A DNA stretch of 64,000 bases from Streptomyces nymphaeiformis (lineage in GTDB: Bacteria > Actinomycetota > Actinomycetes > Streptomycetales > Streptomycetaceae). Below the pieces are notes generated by a model that was given only the letters and a program-made list of their open reading frames with translations, did no database searches and was not told where the DNA came from. Each line of letters begins with the position of its first letter. Position 1 is the stretch's first letter. Shown piece after piece: positions 60,844 through 64,000 of this stretch. Location: NCBI RefSeq assembly GCF_014203895.1, contig NZ_JACHJY010000005.1, positions 124,001-188,000 of the forward strand, written 5' to 3'. The position numbers and the translations under genes are program-made.

Positions 60844-60864
60844 CAGACGGACAGTGCGTTTCGT

Positions 60865-60913
60865 GCCACCGCACCGTAAGGTGCGGTGGCGCGGTCCAAG
60901 GGACATGGACCGC
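60865..60913 (+). terminator. Double hairpin between cvnB2 and cvnC2
   Basis: GCCACCGCACC-GTAA-GGTGCGGTGGC (60865-60890) and GCGGTCCA/TGGACCGC (60891-60913). Both stems are perfect. There is no T-run. Confidence 0.6.
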
Positions 60914-60934
60914 GAGGCAGTCGGAGGAGGAGAC

Positions 60935-61483
60935 GTGGGTACACCCCCGGGCGCGAGCCCGTACAACGGATATGACGCGCATCAGGCGCCGCTGGGCGAC
61001 GCCGCGCAGAACCGGTTCAACTTTCCCTCCACCCCGAGCAGACAGGGCGTGTCTCAGCCCTACGCGCAGCCTCAGGTCCCGTCGGCCGCGGGTTCTCCGG
61101 CCGCCTCGCGCGGCCCGGCCGCCGCGGGCGGTTCCGGCGGGCACAACCCGCTGGTGCGTCCGTACGCGATGACCGGCGGCCGGACCCGGCCGCGTTACCA
61201 GCTCGCCATCGAGGCGCTGGTCAGCACGACGGCCGACCCGGCCCGCCTGCAGGGGCAGTTGCCCGAGCACCAGCGGATCTGCCGGCTCTGCTTCGAGATC
61301 AAGTCGGTCGCGGAGATCTCGGCCCTTCTCTCCATCCCCCTCGGCGTCGCCCGAATCCTCGTCGCCGACCTGGCCGAGGCCGGACTCGTCGCCATCCACC
61401 AGCCCGGCGGCGACGAGGCCGCCGGCGGTCAGCCAGACGTGACACTGCTCGAAAGGGTGCTCAGTGGACTTCGCAAGCTCTAG
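60935..61483 (+). CDS. cvnC2: Conservon protein CvnC (DUF742, second copy)
   Basis: A 182-residue DUF742 protein. The C-terminal domain matches CvnC1 (LVRPYAMTGGRTRPRYQLAI). The N-terminal low-complexity part is longer: GTPPGASPYNGYDAHQA, then Ser/Pro/Gln-rich sequence. The GTG at 60935 was chosen for the excellent GGAGGAGGA ribosome site. ATG at 60905 would add 10 residues. It overlaps cvnD2 by 20 bases, as in the first copy. Confidence 0.9.
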   Translation: MGTPPGASPYNGYDAHQAPLGDAAQNRFNFPSTPSRQGVSQPYAQPQVPSAAGSPAASRGPAAAGGSGGHNPLVRPYAMTGGRTRPRYQLAIEALVSTTADPARLQGQLPEHQRICRLCFEIKSVAEISALLSIPLGVARILVADLAEAGLVAIHQPGGDEAAGGQPDVTLLERVLSGLRKL

Positions 61484-62045
61484 CGGCGGCGCGGCCCGTT
61501 CAACCACCAGCGCGAAGATCGTGGTGGCGGGCGGCTTCGGCGTGGGCAAGACCACGTTCGTCGGCGCCGTCTCGGAGATCAACCCGCTGCGTACCGAAGC
61601 CGTCATGACCTCCGCCTCCGCGGGCATCGACGACCTCACCCACACCGGCGACAAGACGACGACGACCGTCGCCATGGACTTCGGCCGCATCACGCTCGAC
61701 CAGGACCTGATCCTGTACCTCTTCGGTACGCCCGGTCAGGACCGCTTCTGGTTCATGTGGGACGACCTCGTCCGCGGCGCCATCGGCGCCGTCGTCCTGG
61801 TCGACACCCGCCGCCTCGCCGACTGCTTCCCCGCGGTCGACTACTTCGAGAACTCGGGCCTCCCGTTCGTCATCGCCCTCAACGGCTTCGACGGCAACCA
61901 GCCCTACCAGCCCGAGGAAGTCCGCGAGGCCCTCCAGATCGGCCCCGACACCCCCATCATCACCACCGACGCCCGCCACCGCGCGGACGCCAAGAGCGCG
62001 CTCATCACGCTCGTCGAGCACGCCCTCATGGCCCGCCTGCGGTAG
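61464..62045 (+). CDS. cvnD2: Conservon GTPase CvnD (second copy)
   Basis: A 193-residue conservon GTPase, differing from CvnD1 only by Asp for Gly at residue 63 and Arg for Lys at the end. P-loop GGFGVGKTTF, G3 LFGTPGQDRF and ALNGFDGNQP are the same. The last 387 coding bases up to the final codon are identical to cvnD1. GTG start overlapping cvnC2. Ends before a terminator shared with the next, convergent gene. Confidence 0.94.
   Translation: MDFASSSGGAARSTTSAKIVVAGGFGVGKTTFVGAVSEINPLRTEAVMTSASAGIDDLTHTGDKTTTTVAMDFGRITLDQDLILYLFGTPGQDRFWFMWDDLVRGAIGAVVLVDTRRLADCFPAVDYFENSGLPFVIALNGFDGNQPYQPEEVREALQIGPDTPIITTDARHRADAKSALITLVEHALMARLR
61652..62038 (+). repeat. 387-base exact duplicate of cvnD1 sequence
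   Basis: Identical base for base to 56425-56811 (offset 5227). The flanks differ at 56424/61651 and 56812/62039. A direct repeat large enough to recombine. Confidence 0.93.
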
Positions 62046-62063
62046 TCCCGACGGGACGAGGTA

Positions 62064-62109
62064 CGGAAAGGCCCCGCGCACCGGATCCGGTGTGCGGGGC
62101 CTTTCCGTG
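62064..62109. terminator. Bidirectional terminator after the second conservon
   Basis: Arms of 22 bases beginning ACGGAAAGGCCCCGC with one wobble pair, centred on a GGATCC. Flanking genes are convergent. Confidence 0.9.
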
Positions 62110-62119
62110 TCCCGCCCTC

Positions 62120-63325
62120 TCAGTCCTGCCAGTAGAAGAGCAGGGTGTCGACGTCGAGGGGCTCGCGTCCGCCGAAGTGGTAGACGCACAGGTCGGTGAC
62201 CTCGATGCCGCCGGTGGCCCCGTCGATCCAGCGGAAGCCGGCCTCCTCCAGGGCCCGCCGAGCGGGGTGCCCGTCGTCGTGACCGGAGGCGAAGCGGCCG
62301 AGGACGCTGATGAGGACGTGCTCGTCTCCGCACCGGATCACGTGATAGCTGCCGTCGCCCTGCTGGTGGTGGTCCCCGGCGGAGACCGGCGGGGCCGGGT
62401 CGAGACCGGCGGCGGCCAGCGCGGCCGTCGCACGCGTGAGCCGGGCGTCCACGTCCTGGTGGCCCGGCGGCTCGGTGCACAGGGCTTCCAGGCGCCAGCG
62501 GGGGTCGCTCTTCCGCTCGCACCGGGGGGCGTACTCGTGGACGACCGCCCGGCGCAGTTCCTCGTCCAGGCCGTCGACCCCGACCCGGGGACCGCCGAGC
62601 CGCTCGTCGAGCCGGCGGGTCTCCGCGCGGTCCTCGGTGAGTCCGTGGAGGGCGCAGACGGCCCGCACGGCGGCCTCGGGGGTGGGCGCCTGGTCCACGA
62701 AGGCGCGCAGCCGGTCCGGGTCCGCGGCGAGCGACTGGGCGAGGTCCGCGACGCCGCGGTCGGGGTCGGCCAGGTACGGGAGCACGTCGAGACCCGCGCG
62801 GTGCCGGGTCCGGAGCGCGAAGCGGCGGTCCTCGGGCCGGTCCTCGCCGAGGTCGGCCAGGATCGCGTCGGCACCGTGGTGCTCCACCAGTCCGTCGAGG
62901 CCGGCCTCCCCGGTCTCCCGCCACCGCTGCCAGGGCGAGGCGGCGAGCGTGGACAGGCCGGGGGCGGCCGTGCGGTCGCCGAGCAGGCCGCGGGCCTTGA
63001 GGACCGCCTCGGCGACCCCGTACGAACCGTCCCCGTGCCGCTCCTCGTCGCGCAGCCAGGGCAGGAGTTCCGTCCGGCCGGCGAGGAGGTCGAGGAGCGC
63101 GATGCGCACCTCGGCCGTCTCGTCCTCGTCCCGGATCCGGTCGAGGAGGCCGTGGACCCTGGCCTCCGGGACCCGGCCGGCGAGCGCGTCCGCGCAGATC
63201 CGGCGGCGCCACCAGGCGTTGCCGGGGTCCAGGACGTAGCGGGCGAGGGCGTCGGGGTCGTGGGCGCGCAGGGCGGCGGTGTCGGGCTGCCCCCGGTCCG
63301 GTATCAGCATGTCGATCTTCCGCAT
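62120..63325 (-). CDS. HEAT-like repeat hypothetical protein
   Basis: A 401-residue, helix-rich protein. The N-terminal two thirds show repeated short helices with Leu/Ala/Arg patterns (RRRICADALAGRVPEARVHG, VRIALLDLLAGRTELLPWL, GVAEAVLKARGLLGDRTA) like HEAT repeats. The C-terminal third (about 310-401) has GDGSYHVIRCGDEHVLISVL and ends DTLLFYWQD, which may be a separate domain. No catalytic motif. Function unknown. It lies downstream of accE behind a terminator. Confidence 0.72.
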   Translation of the reverse strand: MRKIDMLIPDRGQPDTAALRAHDPDALARYVLDPGNAWWRRRICADALAGRVPEARVHGLLDRIRDEDETAEVRIALLDLLAGRTELLPWLRDEERHGDGSYGVAEAVLKARGLLGDRTAAPGLSTLAASPWQRWRETGEAGLDGLVEHHGADAILADLGEDRPEDRRFALRTRHRAGLDVLPYLADPDRGVADLAQSLAADPDRLRAFVDQAPTPEAAVRAVCALHGLTEDRAETRRLDERLGGPRVGVDGLDEELRRAVVHEYAPRCERKSDPRWRLEALCTEPPGHQDVDARLTRATAALAAAGLDPAPPVSAGDHHQQGDGSYHVIRCGDEHVLISVLGRFASGHDDGHPARRALEEAGFRWIDGATGGIEVTDLCVYHFGGREPLDVDTLLFYWQD

Positions 63326-63351
63326 CGGGCGATGCTACGGGCCGGGGACGG

Positions 63352-63395
63352 CGAAGGGCCCCCGGTTTCCCTGTGCGGGAAGCGGGGGCCCTTCG
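63352..63395 (-). terminator. Terminator after accE
   Basis: CGAAGGGCCCCCG at 63352-63364 pairs with CGGGGGCCCTTCG at 63383-63395, with an inner TTCCC/GGGAA. Confidence 0.8.
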
Positions 63396-63405
63396 GTGCT
63401 GCGGT

Positions 63406-63600
63406 TCAGCGCCAGCTGTGCGGGGCGCGGAAGCCGTGCTCGCGCTCCAGGCGGCGCCAGCCGGCCTGGGTGCGGCGGTGCGCGGCGGTCTCGGCGGGCT
63501 GGGAGGCGGCGCGGGCGAGCAGCACGGCCGTGATGGCGGCGAGCTCCTCGGGGTCGGCGGTGCCCTTCTCGACGCGGAGAAGGTTGGCAGGCGTGGTCAC
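63406..63600 (-). CDS. accE: Acyl-CoA carboxylase epsilon subunit
   Basis: A 64-residue epsilon subunit that stimulates the acyl-CoA carboxylase complex in actinobacteria. LLRVEKGTADPEELAAITAV, then AGWRRLEREHGFRAPHSWR, the conserved C-terminus. It directly follows the beta subunit gene with 14 bases between, the standard arrangement. Confidence 0.93.
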   Translation of the reverse strand: MTTPANLLRVEKGTADPEELAAITAVLLARAASQPAETAAHRRTQAGWRRLEREHGFRAPHSWR

Positions 63601-63614
63601 GTGGATGACTCCTC

Positions 63615-64000
<386 letters not shown>

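Overview
The window is actinobacterial and almost certainly Streptomyces. It is very GC-rich with strong third-position GC, uses many GTG and some TTG starts, and has the core-chromosome gene order familiar from S. coelicolor: rimM-khpA-rpsP, ftsH, ffh, glnD-glnK-amtB, nsdA, ftsY, glcP, smc, acyP, mutM-rnc-rpmF, coaD-rsmD, recG, rpmB, thiD-thiL, ddl, gpsA-plsC, cofC, hupS, leuD-leuC/ndgR, a tRNA-Glu/Gln cluster, gltX, two tandem conservons, and the acyl-CoA carboxylase beta/epsilon genes. No phage, transposon or CRISPR array is visible. Most genes lie on the minus strand.

Layout. 1-7.1 kb: ribosome maturation (rimM, khpA, rpsP), a zinc-metallopeptidase-like hypothetical, a methyltransferase, a 7-base-period GGATCC array, ftsH and ffh. 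7.1-13.4 kb: the nitrogen operon amtB-glnK-glnD with a candidate GlnR box, then nsdA. 13.5-24.8 kb: a primase-polymerase-like protein, ftsY, an LLM flavoprotein, glcP with a recognisable promoter and operator, smc, a small coiled-coil protein, acyP, a CAP-domain exported protein and a flavodoxin. 24.8-35.9 kb: an HxlR regulator, DNA repair (mutM, recG), RNA processing (rnc, rsmD), L32, L28, a DivIVA-like coiled-coil protein, coaD and a DAK/DegV protein. 35.9-46.8 kb: thiamine genes, an Lrp-type single domain, a lipoprotein, ddl, gpsA, plsC, cofC, hupS, leucine biosynthesis and its regulator ndgR. 46.9-50.6 kb: five tRNAs, a HAD phosphatase, gltX and an FAH-family hydrolase. 50.6-62.1 kb: a small repeat protein and two complete conservons (cvnA-B-C-D twice). 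62.1-64 kb: a HEAT-like hypothetical, accE and the 3' part of the carboxylase beta subunit.

The most notable element is a 338-residue intein inside recG. It sits exactly between the Lys and Thr of the Walker A motif. It has no Cys/Ser at position 1 but carries the Trp-Cys-Thr signature of class 3 inteins, and it contains two LAGLIDADG motifs, so it looks like a complete homing element. Second is the tandem conservon pair, whose cvnD copies share 387 consecutive identical bases although the cvnA copies have diverged, which suggests gene conversion. Other items are the heptanucleotide array, long perfect hairpins between convergent genes, a structured rpmB leader, and several operator-like palindromes. 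All calls come from reading the sequence; no database search or folding program was run.
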